Assembly: GCA_025057275.1 (NCBI GenBank)
Contig: JANWXQ010000035.1
Coordinates: 1-40,132 of the forward strand
Reading direction: 5' to 3'
Length of the DNA stretch: 40,132 nucleotides
From: Chitinophagales bacterium
Lineage (GTDB): Bacteria; Bacteroidota; Bacteroidia; Chitinophagales; UBA10324
The position numbers and the translations under genes are program-made. Shown here piece by piece: positions 25,154 through 33,733 of the stretch. How positions within the stretch are numbered: position 1 is the stretch's first letter; every line of letters begins with the position of its first letter. Under the pieces are notes generated by a model. It was not told where the DNA came from. It searched no databases and saw only the letters and a list, made by a program, of their open reading frames with translations.

Positions 25154-26545
25154 TCAGTAACCGGGATATTGCTGGATCAGCCCGCCGCTGGCCAGCAATT
25201 GATTGATCGGAATGGGAAATACGGGCAACACCTGTTGGCCAATCACCTCAGCTACCTTGCCGATGCGGGCCAGATCAAAGTAACGATGCCCTTCAAAGTT
25301 GAGTTCGGCCCGCCGTTCCTCCTGAACGATGTCCATGAAGTTATCGGCTCCGATGGGGGGAAGGGTGCTGCCGCGTACGGATGCCAGGACCTGCAGGTCA
25401 TTCTGACAGGTGGTTAAATCGCCAAGCATGGCCGAGGCCTCAGCGCGAATCAGATACAATTCAGCCAAACGAAGAATAAAAGCCGGATTGTCGCGGCTTT
25501 CTTCACCGCGGTATTTCTGTGTGCGGCCGTCGGGCTGAATGCTGCCGTCGTTGGCAGCCGGATCAAAATTGACCAGTTGGGCACGCAGATCACCGGGTCG
25601 TGCATTAAAAAAATCATTAAGCAACCGATTGGCCAGAAAGTACACATCCACACGCAGCGCATCATCGCGCACATAGGTGAGGTTGTTGTACTGACTTTGA
25701 TCCTGCGTGGTGAATTGCAATTCAAATATGCTTTCCGGCGTCAACCGTTCACGGTAAATGCGTACAGGATCTTCCAGCAATTGATAACCTCCGCTGTTGA
25801 TGACTTCAGAGGCAAATTGTTTTGCTGCTGCATAATCCTTCTGGTAAAGCGCTACGCGGGCCTGCAGGGCTGCTACGGCATGCGGTGTAAGAAAAGCTGC
25901 AGATTTCAGGCCGGTGCCGTAAACCAGATCTTCATTGGAAATAAGTTGTCGGGCCAGCTGCAGATCATCGGTGATGCGCTGGTAGCAGGCAGCAACCGTT
26001 GCACGGCCTTTAGGCACCATGGGGTCGTCGGCTTCGGTCATCAGGGGAATGCCGAACGACGAGGTCACATCCCAGTGCTCGCCGAAGGTGCGCAACAGGT
26101 CGAAGTGGGCCAATGCGCGAACCGCCAGCGCCTCCCCTTTGATGTCGGCACGCAGCTCATCGCTCAGGGCAGGATCTGCAATGCCGTCAATTTGTGCAAG
26201 GATGCGGTTGGCTGTATAAATCACCTGATAAGCGGCTACCCACAGGTTGTCAATAAAGATGTTGTCGGCGCCCAGATTTTTTTCATTGAACTGGTTCAGC
26301 TGGGGCGCATCGTAGCCGCCGGCAGCTCCGTTGTCGCTGTAGGCGTCTATCATGAGCGGAAAGAACCCTCCGTAATAGGCATCCTGCTGCAGGGCATTGT
26401 ACATGCCGATCCGGGCAGAAATCAGACCGTCGGCCGACGTAAGCACCGCATCGTCGGCCACGTCGTCGGGTGGCGTAAGGTCCAGAAACGATTCACAGGA
26501 AGAAAGCAGGGTCGGAACGATTAACCAGAAAGCAAACTTCTTCAT
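25154..26545 (-). CDS. SusD/RagB-family outer-membrane lipoprotein
   Basis: Substrate-capturing lid of a SusCD importer. A lipoprotein signal (MKKFAFWLIVPTLLSSC, lipidated Cys17) is followed by ESFLDLTPPDD, the standard N-terminus of this family. The tetratricopeptide-type helices and the C-terminal SusD region (EERRAELNFEGHRYFDLARIG near residue 410) are present. The 463-residue length is normal. It starts 12 nt after susC. Known SusD proteins bind glycans, peptides or other oligomers, and the ligand here is unknown. The downstream genes are for omega-amino acids, not sugars; no glycoside hydrolase is nearby. Confidence 0.95.
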   Translation of the reverse strand: MKKFAFWLIVPTLLSSCESFLDLTPPDDVADDAVLTSADGLISARIGMYNALQQDAYYGGFFPLMIDAYSDNGAAGGYDAPQLNQFNEKNLGADNIFIDNLWVAAYQVIYTANRILAQIDGIADPALSDELRADIKGEALAVRALAHFDLLRTFGEHWDVTSSFGIPLMTEADDPMVPKGRATVAACYQRITDDLQLARQLISNEDLVYGTGLKSAAFLTPHAVAALQARVALYQKDYAAAKQFASEVINSGGYQLLEDPVRIYRERLTPESIFELQFTTQDQSQYNNLTYVRDDALRVDVYFLANRLLNDFFNARPGDLRAQLVNFDPAANDGSIQPDGRTQKYRGEESRDNPAFILRLAELYLIRAEASAMLGDLTTCQNDLQVLASVRGSTLPPIGADNFMDIVQEERRAELNFEGHRYFDLARIGKVAEVIGQQVLPVFPIPINQLLASGGLIQQYPGY

Positions 26546-26557
26546 AACTAAAAATTT

Positions 26558-29500
26558 TTAAAACGAAACATTTACGCCGAAAAGAAACGTGCGGGCTTTG
26601 GGATAGGCGGCGTAATCCACACCTGTGGTATGGATATCGGTGCCCCCTGTGCTGCTCACCTCCGGGTCAAAGCCGCTGTAGCGGGTAAGCACCAGGGCAT
26701 TTTGTATCTGGCCATAGACCCGCAGGCGATTCAGTCGGGAAATGTTGTTAAAGACATACGAAAGGGTAATGTCGTTGATCCGCCAGAAGCTGGCATCCTC
26801 CAGATTTTGCGTGGAATTCTGGTAATTGTGCGAGTTGATGAGCGATGCGCGGGGAATATCGGTTTCGTCGCCTGGATTTTTCCAGCGGTCATTGGCTTCG
26901 GTGGAATTATTGGAATAAACCATATACAACATATTTTCCGCATCCCATCCTTCCGGGCTATAGCCCAGGCTCAGGTATTCGCCTCGGATCAGGTTATACA
27001 CCTGATTGCCGATACTGTAACTGGTGGCAATATCCAGCATCCAGTTGCGGTAGCGCAGTGAGGTATGCAACCCGCCAAAGAAGTCGGGCAGGGCTTTTCC
27101 GATGATGGTGGCGTCATTGTCATCAATGAGGCCGTCGCCGTTCAGGTCTTCATAAATCGGATCGCCGGTCAGCGGATCCACACCCAGATAACGCACGCCC
27201 CAGTATGAACCCTGAGGCTGGCCTATGGCCAGAATATGCGTAGGGGCCAGGTCGTTGTAGGCATAAAGCAGCAGGCTGTCGGTAGATAGTTCCAAAACTT
27301 CGTTTTTCAGATAAGACAGATTAAAACCGATCTGCCAGGTTATGGCCTGTTGAACCGGGGTGGCTTCTATGTTGAATTCCACACCACTGTTGCGGATGCG
27401 TCCGGCATTGCGGGTGATGGTGCTGAATCCTGATGTGCCGGGCAGCGCATCTTCACTGAGCAGATCGTATTTAGTTTCCCTGAAGTATTCCAGCGAGCCG
27501 TTGATGCGTCCGTCCAGCCACTCATAGTCCAGACCGGCATTAAACTTTTGATTGCTTTGCCAGCGCAGGCGCGGATCGGCCAGATTGCGCGGCCCCAATC
27601 CGGGCTGGCCACTGTAACTGACCGGAGTCCAGAAGCTGATGTACTGAAAGTCGCCGATTTCCTGATCGCCGGTCAGGCCATAGCTCAGGCGCAGCTTCAA
27701 ATCGGTCAGAGCAGTGCCTTGCGGAAAAAACGGCTCGTCGCTGAGGCGCCAACCTACGGAGGCAGCCGGAAAAAAGCCGTAACGGTTTTGGGGACTGAAG
27801 CGGGAAGAACCGTCTGCACGCATGCTTACGCTCAGCAAGTAGCGGCTCAGAAAATCGTAGTTGATGCGACCCAGAAACGACACCAGGCTCCAGGCTGTGG
27901 CACTGGCATCGTGATCGGTGATCAACGCCGCGCTCTGAACCGTCTGCAGGCCGCTGCCGGGCGGAAAGCCCTGTCCGGTAATGCCCAGCCGGTTTTGCTG
28001 GTTTCGCTGCAAGGTGAAGCCGCCCACGGCATTCAGGTGATGTGCTTCATTCCATTCCCGGGAAAACGTGATCGTGTTTTCGTTAAGCCAGATGAGCTGC
28101 TTGAAACTGCCGTTAAAGGCTTTACCCCCAAGCGCACTGGCATCAGCGGTCAGTGGCGACCAGTACTGATCGTCAGTCAGATAGGTAAAATCGGCAGCCA
28201 CGCTGCTGCGCAGAGCCAGCGAGGGGCTAATGGCATAGTTGGCATACAACGACCCGAGCACGCGATAGCTGTTGGAAAAGGCAATTACTTCGTTTGCGCT
28301 CAGGATGGGATTGTCGCTCAGCCAGGCTGCCTGATAGAGTGTGTAGTCGGAGTAATTGCCTTCTTCGTCGTAGGGGGGCATCAACGGCGAGCACCCCAGA
28401 GCATTGGTAACGATACCTGTATAGGTATCGTCATTGAAGCTGCGTCGGTTGCGTGAGTAGGTGAGCGAGAGGTTTTCCCCGAATGTAAGCTTGTCGGTAG
28501 CCGTCTGATCGAAATTGAGCCGGTTGGTAAAGCGGCGGTAAAACGAATTAATTACAATGCCCTGCTGATCAAAGTAGGAATTGCTGATGTAGAAACGGTT
28601 TCGCTCGTTGCCGCCCGATGCCGAAAGCTGCAGGCTGGTAATGGGGGCCGGCTGCAGCACTTCGTCCAGCCAGTTGGTATTCACGCCGGTAAACCAGGAA
28701 TCCGGCAGCGGATTGGTCAATACGGCAGGGTCAAAGTCCGGACCAAAATAATCAGGATTTTCTTCATATTTTTTCAGATCCTGGGCGCGGGCATCTTCCA
28801 CCAGTGCGACAAATTCTTCGCTGCTCAGAAACGGAATGATGCGCGCCGGGGTTTGCAGACCGCTGTAGGCATTCAAATTGAAGCGGGTTTGGCCGGCCGC
28901 ACCGCGTCGGGTAGTGATCAGCACCACGCCGTTGGCGGCTCTGGCTCCGTAAATGGAAGCCGAAGAGGCATCTTTTAGAATTTCTATGCTGGCAATATCA
29001 TCCGGATTGATGTCGGCAATGGAAGAGATGTTCTGGCCGTTGCCGGTTGTGTTGCCCTGGGTGTCGTATGAGGTGGACAGGGCCGAATTGCTTTCGCTGA
29101 GCATGGGTATGCCGTCCACCACATACAGCGGATTTTCGCTGCCGCGTACGCTAATCAGCAAGCCGGCGCCGGGCGTTCCTGAAGGCGTTTTGATGTACAG
29201 CCCTGTGGCTTTTCCGGTTATGGACGTACCCAGGTTGGCATGCGGCAGCCCTTCAATATCGCGGGCGCGCAGTGAGGAAATGGCTCCGGTAACATCGCTT
29301 TTGCGCTGCACGCCGTAGCCGACGACAATAACTTCCTCCAGCTCTTTTTCCGTTGACAGCACCACATGAATTGATGTGTTTTGCGCCGAAAATGCTGCTT
29401 GCTTTTCCTCAAAGCCTACATAGGAAAATACCAGTGTACCGCTGCTGGCCGAAACAGTCAAGGTAAACAAACCCTCTTCATCGGTCTGGGTGCCTATGGT

Positions 29501-29638
29501 CGGGTTTTCCTTCCAGCGTACCGTTGCGCCGGTCAGCGGATCGCCGTTTTGGTCTTTCACGGTGCCGGTAAGCGTGAGCTGACCAAAAGCCCCAAGCGGG
29601 ATGAGGAAAAGGATCAAGAGGCGACTTTGCGTAATCAT
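26558..29638 (-). CDS. SusC/RagA-family TonB-dependent outer-membrane transporter
   Basis: A 1026-residue TonB-dependent barrel. A signal peptide ending at AFGQ is followed by a carboxypeptidase-regulatory-like domain (21-95), the EVIVVGYG TonB-box region (102-109), and the plug (about 110-247) with LYVVDGIPM (171-179) and KDASSASIYGARAANGVVLITT (222-243). The 22-strand barrel fills the rest, and the C-terminus FLFGVNVSF ends in an aromatic residue as expected. The ATG overlaps the stop of the Lrp-type regulator by four bases, so regulator and transporter are translationally coupled. With SusD it forms an energised importer for compounds too large for porins. Confidence 0.96.
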   Translation of the reverse strand: MITQSRLLILFLIPLGAFGQLTLTGTVKDQNGDPLTGATVRWKENPTIGTQTDEEGLFTLTVSASSGTLVFSYVGFEEKQAAFSAQNTSIHVVLSTEKELEEVIVVGYGVQRKSDVTGAISSLRARDIEGLPHANLGTSITGKATGLYIKTPSGTPGAGLLISVRGSENPLYVVDGIPMLSESNSALSTSYDTQGNTTGNGQNISSIADINPDDIASIEILKDASSASIYGARAANGVVLITTRRGAAGQTRFNLNAYSGLQTPARIIPFLSSEEFVALVEDARAQDLKKYEENPDYFGPDFDPAVLTNPLPDSWFTGVNTNWLDEVLQPAPITSLQLSASGGNERNRFYISNSYFDQQGIVINSFYRRFTNRLNFDQTATDKLTFGENLSLTYSRNRRSFNDDTYTGIVTNALGCSPLMPPYDEEGNYSDYTLYQAAWLSDNPILSANEVIAFSNSYRVLGSLYANYAISPSLALRSSVAADFTYLTDDQYWSPLTADASALGGKAFNGSFKQLIWLNENTITFSREWNEAHHLNAVGGFTLQRNQQNRLGITGQGFPPGSGLQTVQSAALITDHDASATAWSLVSFLGRINYDFLSRYLLSVSMRADGSSRFSPQNRYGFFPAASVGWRLSDEPFFPQGTALTDLKLRLSYGLTGDQEIGDFQYISFWTPVSYSGQPGLGPRNLADPRLRWQSNQKFNAGLDYEWLDGRINGSLEYFRETKYDLLSEDALPGTSGFSTITRNAGRIRNSGVEFNIEATPVQQAITWQIGFNLSYLKNEVLELSTDSLLLYAYNDLAPTHILAIGQPQGSYWGVRYLGVDPLTGDPIYEDLNGDGLIDDNDATIIGKALPDFFGGLHTSLRYRNWMLDIATSYSIGNQVYNLIRGEYLSLGYSPEGWDAENMLYMVYSNNSTEANDRWKNPGDETDIPRASLINSHNYQNSTQNLEDASFWRINDITLSYVFNNISRLNRLRVYGQIQNALVLTRYSGFDPEVSSTGGTDIHTTGVDYAAYPKARTFLFGVNVSF

Positions 29639-30153
29639 GCTCGCTGATTTTTTGATGAACTTAACAATAAATTCGGACGAACCAGACTCAGATCCGGCTG
29701 GGCAATTTTCAGTACCCGCAAATACATATTTGTATTTGTTTCATGTACGCCGGAAATGCCGTGAATTTTTTCGTTCATCAGCCGGATGAGGTGATCGTTG
29801 TTGCGGCACATGACGTTGACTTCCAGATCGTATTCGCCACTGAGCATAGCCAGAAAACTGACTTCCGGCAGGCGGGCAATTTTTCTGGCCACGGTCATAA
29901 TCTGGGATGCCGGACGCACCTTAACAAAAATGTGGGCATAGGCATGAAAGCCAACTTTTTCCGGATCCACCCGACCGATGACGGTCAAGGTGCGGGATTG
30001 AATGAGTGCAGCCATACGATTGCGTACGGTTCCCACGGACACCTGCAGTTCGGCGGCAATTTCGGTGAACGACTTGCGGCCGTCATCTTGCAACTGTGCC
30101 AGAATGCGGAAGTCCAGATCATCCAGCGTTGCCGAAGGAAGGCGGTCTTCCAT
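29635..30153 (-). CDS. Lrp/AsnC-family transcriptional regulator
   Basis: A 172-residue regulator with an N-terminal winged helix-turn-helix (about 10-60; TEIAAELQVSVGTVRNRMAAL is the helix-turn-helix) and a C-terminal RAM ligand-binding domain (about 68-145). The GEYDLEVNVMCRNNDHL segment is typical of that domain. Such proteins sense amino acids and form octamers that wrap DNA. It is the first gene of the long minus-strand run, and its stop overlaps the susC start. It probably controls the operon and itself through the A-tract-rich region upstream. An amino acid effector fits the aminotransferases downstream. The C-terminal tail beyond residue 150 is polar and variable. Confidence 0.93.
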   Translation of the reverse strand: MEDRLPSATLDDLDFRILAQLQDDGRKSFTEIAAELQVSVGTVRNRMAALIQSRTLTVIGRVDPEKVGFHAYAHIFVKVRPASQIMTVARKIARLPEVSFLAMLSGEYDLEVNVMCRNNDHLIRLMNEKIHGISGVHETNTNMYLRVLKIAQPDLSLVRPNLLLSSSKNQRA

Positions 30154-30170
30154 AGCGTCAAATGTCTTGC

Positions 30171-30237
30171 AATTTTTTTATTTTTTCATGGCATTTTTCA
30201 AAAAAAATGATATTTTCTCAAAAAAAAAGAATTTTTT
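30171..30237. promoter_or_regulatory. Phased A/T-tract control region upstream of the Lrp-type regulator
   Basis: The stretch contains T-runs at 30173-30179, 30181-30186, 30194-30198, 30212-30215 and 30232-30237, and A-runs at 30200-30207 and 30220-30228. The two A-runs are each preceded by a T-run and C, and are about 20-21 bp apart, two helical turns. Intrinsically curved DNA of this kind suits an Lrp/AsnC octamer and may contain the main operon promoter. A -7-like GACATTTG lies nearby on the minus strand just before the regulator ATG, but it would leave almost no leader. Confidence 0.45.
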
Positions 30238-30304
30238 GCATTGCGGTTTGTGATATTGGAAGGGTCGATCCAACAGCGAAAAACGGTTATGCTGTGCGTT
30301 GTGG

Positions 30305-30312
30305 TAATTTTG
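30305..30312 (+). promoter_or_regulatory. -7 promoter element TAATTTTG before the tRNA gene
   Basis: An exact TAnnTTTG match 17 nt before the first base of the tRNA. It predicts a start near 30319 and a short 5' leader for processing. No TTG is seen at the ideal -33 position. Confidence 0.5.
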
Positions 30313-30329
30313 TGCCGCGCTTTGGCGCC

Positions 30330-30403
<74 letters not shown>

Positions 30404-30419
30404 CCCGTAAGGCAGGCAT

Positions 30420-30671
30420 TCAGCATTCCGAATAATCATCGGCAAATAGGCCGTTCACTGCAACCACAGCGGCCACGGGAATGCGTTTTCCGTTGTCCAA
30501 TACCAGCATGCAATCGGGTCCCGGTTCCTCGAGCGACAGGAGATAGCCCTCTGCCCGCCGGATGCCTTGCTCATCATAGAGCAGCCGGACCTGTTCCCGC
30601 GCAGCCAGGCATTCCTTGAGTAAGGTGTAAAAACCGCTGTTACGGTTTAGGGTCAGACGTCGGTCGGCCAA
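30420..30671 (-). CDS. Small Rof-like (SH3-type barrel) protein, function unknown
   Basis: An 83-residue acidic protein starting at a TTG at 30671, with no in-frame ATG upstream before a stop. The pattern (helix with LLKECLAAREQ, then strands QVRLLYDEQG, RAEGYLLSLEE, CMLVLDNGKRIPVAAVVAVNG) looks like a small beta-barrel such as the Rho-binding antiterminator Rof or an Sm-like fold. That resemblance is weak and by eye. It lies 42 nt downstream of the SDR gene on the same strand, so the two may be co-transcribed. It is convergent with the tRNA. Confidence 0.6.
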   Translation of the reverse strand: MADRRLTLNRNSGFYTLLKECLAAREQVRLLYDEQGIRRAEGYLLSLEEPGPDCMLVLDNGKRIPVAAVVAVNGLFADDYSEC

Positions 30672-30713
30672 AACAGATGCGGGTTGATTCGTGGATGGAG
30701 CGAAACAATTTGA

Positions 30714-31484
30714 TTATGCGGGAGGCCACACGCGCAACACCGGCTCCCTGAGATGGCTCGCTGCTCCACGGCAAAGCTGATGCATCAGTTCGGCCAGTTG
30801 GTGCGGCTTTACCCATTTGCGGAAATCGGCATCGGGCATGCTTCGGCGATTGTCCGGAGTGTCAATGATGTGGGGTACTAGCACGGTGGCCCCAACATCT
30901 GTTCCTTGTGCAAAGGCATTGATGTACTGGGCCAGTTGCACCAACAATCCTTTGGAAAGCGCGTAGGCTATCATTCGCCGGGCGGCATCGGGCTGAATAC
31001 CGGGCACTGAACCAATAAAAACGAAGCGCCCGTGTCCACGTTCTACCATACGCGGTAATAACAACCGGACCACGTGATAGGCGGATTCAAAATTCAGCGC
31101 GAGCATTTGGCGTATGACGCGCAGGTTACTCTGGTTCAGGTCGCCCATGGCAAAGCCGCCGGCCAGTAACAACACATGGTGCGGCGCATGGGTTCCGTAG
31201 TGTTGTTCCAAAGCCTGAGCCACTGCATACTCATCGGTGAGGTCAACCGCCAGTTTTCTCAGATGAGGAATTTCGGGCAACCGGTGAAATTGCTCCCTAT
31301 GGCGTACAACGGCCGACAACGTGTAAATGCCCTTGGAAGCAAATACCTTCAGCACCTCACGACCCAGATTACCGGCTGCACCGGTGATCAAGACTTCCTG
31401 CAGCTCATCAGAAAAATCTCCGGCTGTGGCTGCGGCCACTGGCTGCGACTGACCACATTCCCGGGAAGGGGTGTGTTCGCTCAT
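30714..31484 (-). CDS. Short-chain dehydrogenase/reductase
   Basis: SDR-family oxidoreductase of 256 residues. The nucleotide loop GAAGNLG is at 35-41, NADP/NAD contact segment LAGG at 107-110, catalytic Ser159 (IGSVPG), Tyr174 and Lys178 (YALSK). A 28-residue polar N-terminal extension precedes the Rossmann fold, longer than usual. The frame runs 23 codons further upstream, but an exact -7 box at 31493-31500 makes the ATG at 31484 the natural start with almost no leader. Substrate unknown. It is divergent from the IsdG-like gene. Confidence 0.85.
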   Translation of the reverse strand: MSEHTPSRECGQSQPVAAATAGDFSDELQEVLITGAAGNLGREVLKVFASKGIYTLSAVVRHREQFHRLPEIPHLRKLAVDLTDEYAVAQALEQHYGTHAPHHVLLLAGGFAMGDLNQSNLRVIRQMLALNFESAYHVVRLLLPRMVERGHGRFVFIGSVPGIQPDAARRMIAYALSKGLLVQLAQYINAFAQGTDVGATVLVPHIIDTPDNRRSMPDADFRKWVKPHQLAELMHQLCRGAASHLREPVLRVWPPA

Positions 31485-31492
31485 GGATACTT

Positions 31493-31500
31493 CAAAGGTA
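31493..31500 (-). promoter_or_regulatory. -7 promoter element TACCTTTG before the SDR gene
   Basis: An exact TAnnTTTG on the minus strand, identical to the box of the divergent IsdG-like gene. The expected start, near 31486, is only about two bases before the ATG, so the message would be nearly leaderless. A TTG lies 13 nt upstream, closer than the ideal spacing. Confidence 0.45.
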
Positions 31501-31634
31501 GGGCAGATGCCGGCAAGGATAGAGAAACAGCTGCACCGCCTCGGGACCATCACAGCCGTTGGTTACAAAATTTTTATCTGCACGCCTTCATGAAAAGCTC
31601 TTTATTCCGTCGGAGGCGATTTAACAGAGGTTGC

Positions 31635-31642
31635 TACCTTTG
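31635..31642 (+). promoter_or_regulatory. -7 promoter element TACCTTTG before the IsdG-like gene
   Basis: An exact TAnnTTTG with a predicted start near 31649 and a leader of about 26 nt to the ATG at 31675. The leader is A/T-rich, as usual in this phylum. It rules out the TTG start at 31645 as the main one. Confidence 0.55.
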
Positions 31643-31674
31643 CCTTGTTTAAAATCATTCTAAATAAAAATTCC

Positions 31675-32004
31675 ATGAGCAAAGGGTTTGTTGCCATCAA
31701 CTACATTACCTGTAACCCGGAATATGCTTCCCGGTTTGAGGAGCTGTTCGCTACACGGGCCCGGGCTATTGACCGGATGCCCGGTTTTCGATTCATGTCG
31801 GCGCTGAAACCCAAAAAAGAAGGAGAGCCGTATCTGGTCGTCAGCCACTGGGACAGTGAAGAAGCCTTCAAAGCCTGGACCCAGTCGCCGGAATTCATAG
31901 AAGGCCACCGGCGTGGCTTTGAGGATATCCGCAAAGCAAAAGAAAACGGGCAAGCGCCTCCCATGGTTTCTGAATTCAGGACCTACGAGATTCTGACCGA
32001 CTGA
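31675..32004 (+). CDS. IsdG-type heme-degrading monooxygenase (ABM fold)
   Basis: A 109-residue antibiotic-biosynthesis-monooxygenase fold protein. All three residues that define IsdG/IsdI heme degradation can be aligned: Asn9 (AINYIT), Trp68 (AFKAWTQS) and His78 (FIEGHRRG). IsdG-type enzymes open the heme ring and release iron in the cytoplasm without a P450 or classical heme oxygenase. Cytoplasmic, no signal peptide. It has its own promoter box and is the only gene in its unit. Alternative: a general ABM-family oxygenase; the full triad makes heme the better guess. Confidence 0.82.
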   Translation: MSKGFVAINYITCNPEYASRFEELFATRARAIDRMPGFRFMSALKPKKEGEPYLVVSHWDSEEAFKAWTQSPEFIEGHRRGFEDIRKAKENGQAPPMVSEFRTYEILTD

Positions 32005-32082
32005 TTGTCTTTGCCGCTGGGTGCAGGAAGGTGCTCTATTGTTCCTTCCTTTCCTTAACTTTTATCCGGAATTTACAGGGCG

Positions 32083-32745
32083 ATGATTCGCAACATCATC
32101 TTGGACTATGGTGGAGTGCTCATTGACCTGGACTATGACGCGCCTGTCCGAACAATGGAGCAGTTGCAGGTGCCCCGCTTTGGTGAAGTGTTCAGTCAGC
32201 AGCAGCAGCATCCGCTATTTGATGCGCTGGACCGGGGTCAGTTAACAGAAAAAGAGTTTCGCGATCAGCTTCGTCAGTTGCTGCATGTCCATTTAACCGA
32301 TGATCAGATTGACGAAGCCTGGAACAGCATGATCCTGCAGATTCGTCCGGAAAAGATTGAATTGCTGCGCCAATTGTATGCTGAGGATTACCGGCTTTAT
32401 TTGCTGAGCAATACCAATTTTATTCATCTGAAGTATCTGACCAAATATCTGTTGCGGGTTTATGGCAGAACTTCTCTGGAAGAATTTTTTGACAAAGTTT
32501 ATTATTCCTGCATGCTGGGGCTGCGCAAACCGGAGCCTGCCATCTTCCAGCGGGTGATTCAGGAAAATGCGCTGCGTCCGCAAGAAACATTATTTGTTGA
32601 CGATCATCCTGCTCACGTGCAGGCTGCTGCCGGGTTGGGACTCATTGCCGTTCACTATGACCCGACTACTGATCTGGGAGACCTTATCCGTCAGCAGATC
32701 GCAAAGCAAGCAGCCTTGCATCCGCCGGAAACGGCATCAGAATAA
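32083..32745 (+). CDS. HAD-superfamily phosphatase, YihX-like
   Basis: A 220-residue HAD hydrolase of the IA class. Motif I is NIILDYGGVLIDLD: the nucleophile Asp8 is followed by Tyr-Gly instead of x-Asp, as in YihX-like glucose-1-phosphatases. Motif II is LLSNTN, motif III Lys in GLRKPEP, motif IV FVDDHPAHV. The cap lies between residues 15 and 85. It is probably a cytoplasmic sugar-phosphate phosphatase, substrate unknown. A near-consensus -7 box (TAACTTTT, 32056-32063) precedes it. It converges on metF with a 9-nt overlap. Confidence 0.87.
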   Translation: MIRNIILDYGGVLIDLDYDAPVRTMEQLQVPRFGEVFSQQQQHPLFDALDRGQLTEKEFRDQLRQLLHVHLTDDQIDEAWNSMILQIRPEKIELLRQLYAEDYRLYLLSNTNFIHLKYLTKYLLRVYGRTSLEEFFDKVYYSCMLGLRKPEPAIFQRVIQENALRPQETLFVDDHPAHVQAAAGLGLIAVHYDPTTDLGDLIRQQIAKQAALHPPETASE

Positions 32746-33690
32746 GGCCCGCACAATATCGGCAACGGGCTGCGGATTACTCATGGTATAGAAATGAAGC
32801 ACGGGCACATCAGCCTGCAGCAGTTCGCGGCATTGGGCGATGGCCCATTCGCGACCCACCTGACGCGCTTCGGCATCGCTTTGGGTTTTCAACAACGCAT
32901 CCACCAGCTCGGCCGGTAATTCCACATGAAACTGCCGCGGCAGCGTACTTACATGACGGCGCGTAGTAATGGGTTTGATGCCGGGAATAATGGGAACGGT
33001 TATTCCCAGTTCACGGCATTGTTGAACGAAAGAAAAATAATGCCGGTTGTCAAAAAACATCTGGGTAACAATGTAGTGGGCGCCGGCATCCACTTTGGCT
33101 TTCAGATAATAAAGATCCGTTTTCATATTCGGCGCTTCGTAATGTTTTTCCGGATAGCCGGCAACGCCGATACAGAAATCGGTAGGCTGGGCATCGGTAA
33201 GATCTTCTTCCAGAAAAATGCCCCGGTTCATGTTTACGGCCTGCTGCAACAACTCCACGGCATAACGATGCCCTCCGGGCTCCGGTTCAAATACCCGTTC
33301 GCTGCGTTCCGGATCGCCGCGAACCACCAGCAGATTGTTGATGCCCAGAAACGACAGATCAATCAGTGCATCTTCCGTTTCCTCCTTGGTAAAGCCGCCG
33401 CAGACCATGTGCGGCACGGCATCCACCTGATAGCGGTTGACAATGGCTGCGCAAATGCCTACTGTACCCGGACGCTTGCGCACGAATACTTTTTCGAATA
33501 ATCCATCGGCATTTTTCCGGTAGATGTATTCGGCCCGGTGGTAGGTGACGTTGATGAAGGCAGGCCGGAATTCCATGAGCGGATCCAGCGTGTCGTAAAT
33601 CGTTTTGATGTTTCTGCCTTTGAGCGGAGGCAGAATTTCAAACGAAATCAGGGTGCGCTTGCGGCGGGCAATATGTTCGGTAACCTTCAC
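32737..33690 (-). CDS. metF: 5,10-methylenetetrahydrofolate reductase
   Basis: FAD-dependent TIM-barrel enzyme that reduces methylene-THF to methyl-THF for methionine synthesis. The N-terminal SFEILPPLKGRN holds the catalytic Glu. FINVTYHRAEY, HMVCGGFTKEE (residues about 95-105), LLVVRGDPE and GAHYIVTQMFFDN are all family blocks. The 317-residue length is normal. The start is a GTG at 33690. It lies 43 nt downstream of apaG on the same strand and overlaps the HAD gene by 9 nt at the 3' end. Confidence 0.95.
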   Translation of the reverse strand: MKVTEHIARRKRTLISFEILPPLKGRNIKTIYDTLDPLMEFRPAFINVTYHRAEYIYRKNADGLFEKVFVRKRPGTVGICAAIVNRYQVDAVPHMVCGGFTKEETEDALIDLSFLGINNLLVVRGDPERSERVFEPEPGGHRYAVELLQQAVNMNRGIFLEEDLTDAQPTDFCIGVAGYPEKHYEAPNMKTDLYYLKAKVDAGAHYIVTQMFFDNRHYFSFVQQCRELGITVPIIPGIKPITTRRHVSTLPRQFHVELPAELVDALLKTQSDAEARQVGREWAIAQCRELLQADVPVLHFYTMSNPQPVADIVRALF

Positions 33691-33733
33691 AGCAAGTACA
33701 AAGCGGTCGTAAAAATAGGCCGCCCTATGCTGC

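Noticed and set aside
25577-26524. 315-codon plus-strand frame opposite susD
   Set aside because: Shadow of susD; no domain, no promoter, low-complexity composition.
27548-28456. 302-codon plus-strand frame opposite susC
   Set aside because: Shadow of the susC barrel region; composition typical of antisense translation.
28400-29640. Possible second SusC-like or pseudogene fragment within susC
   Set aside because: The single frame is intact from signal peptide through plug and barrel; no frameshift or duplication was seen.
32083-32745. HAD protein considered inactive because motif I lacks the second Asp
   Set aside because: The Asp-x-Gly-x-Val form is found in YihX-type phosphatases that are active, and motifs II-IV are intact.
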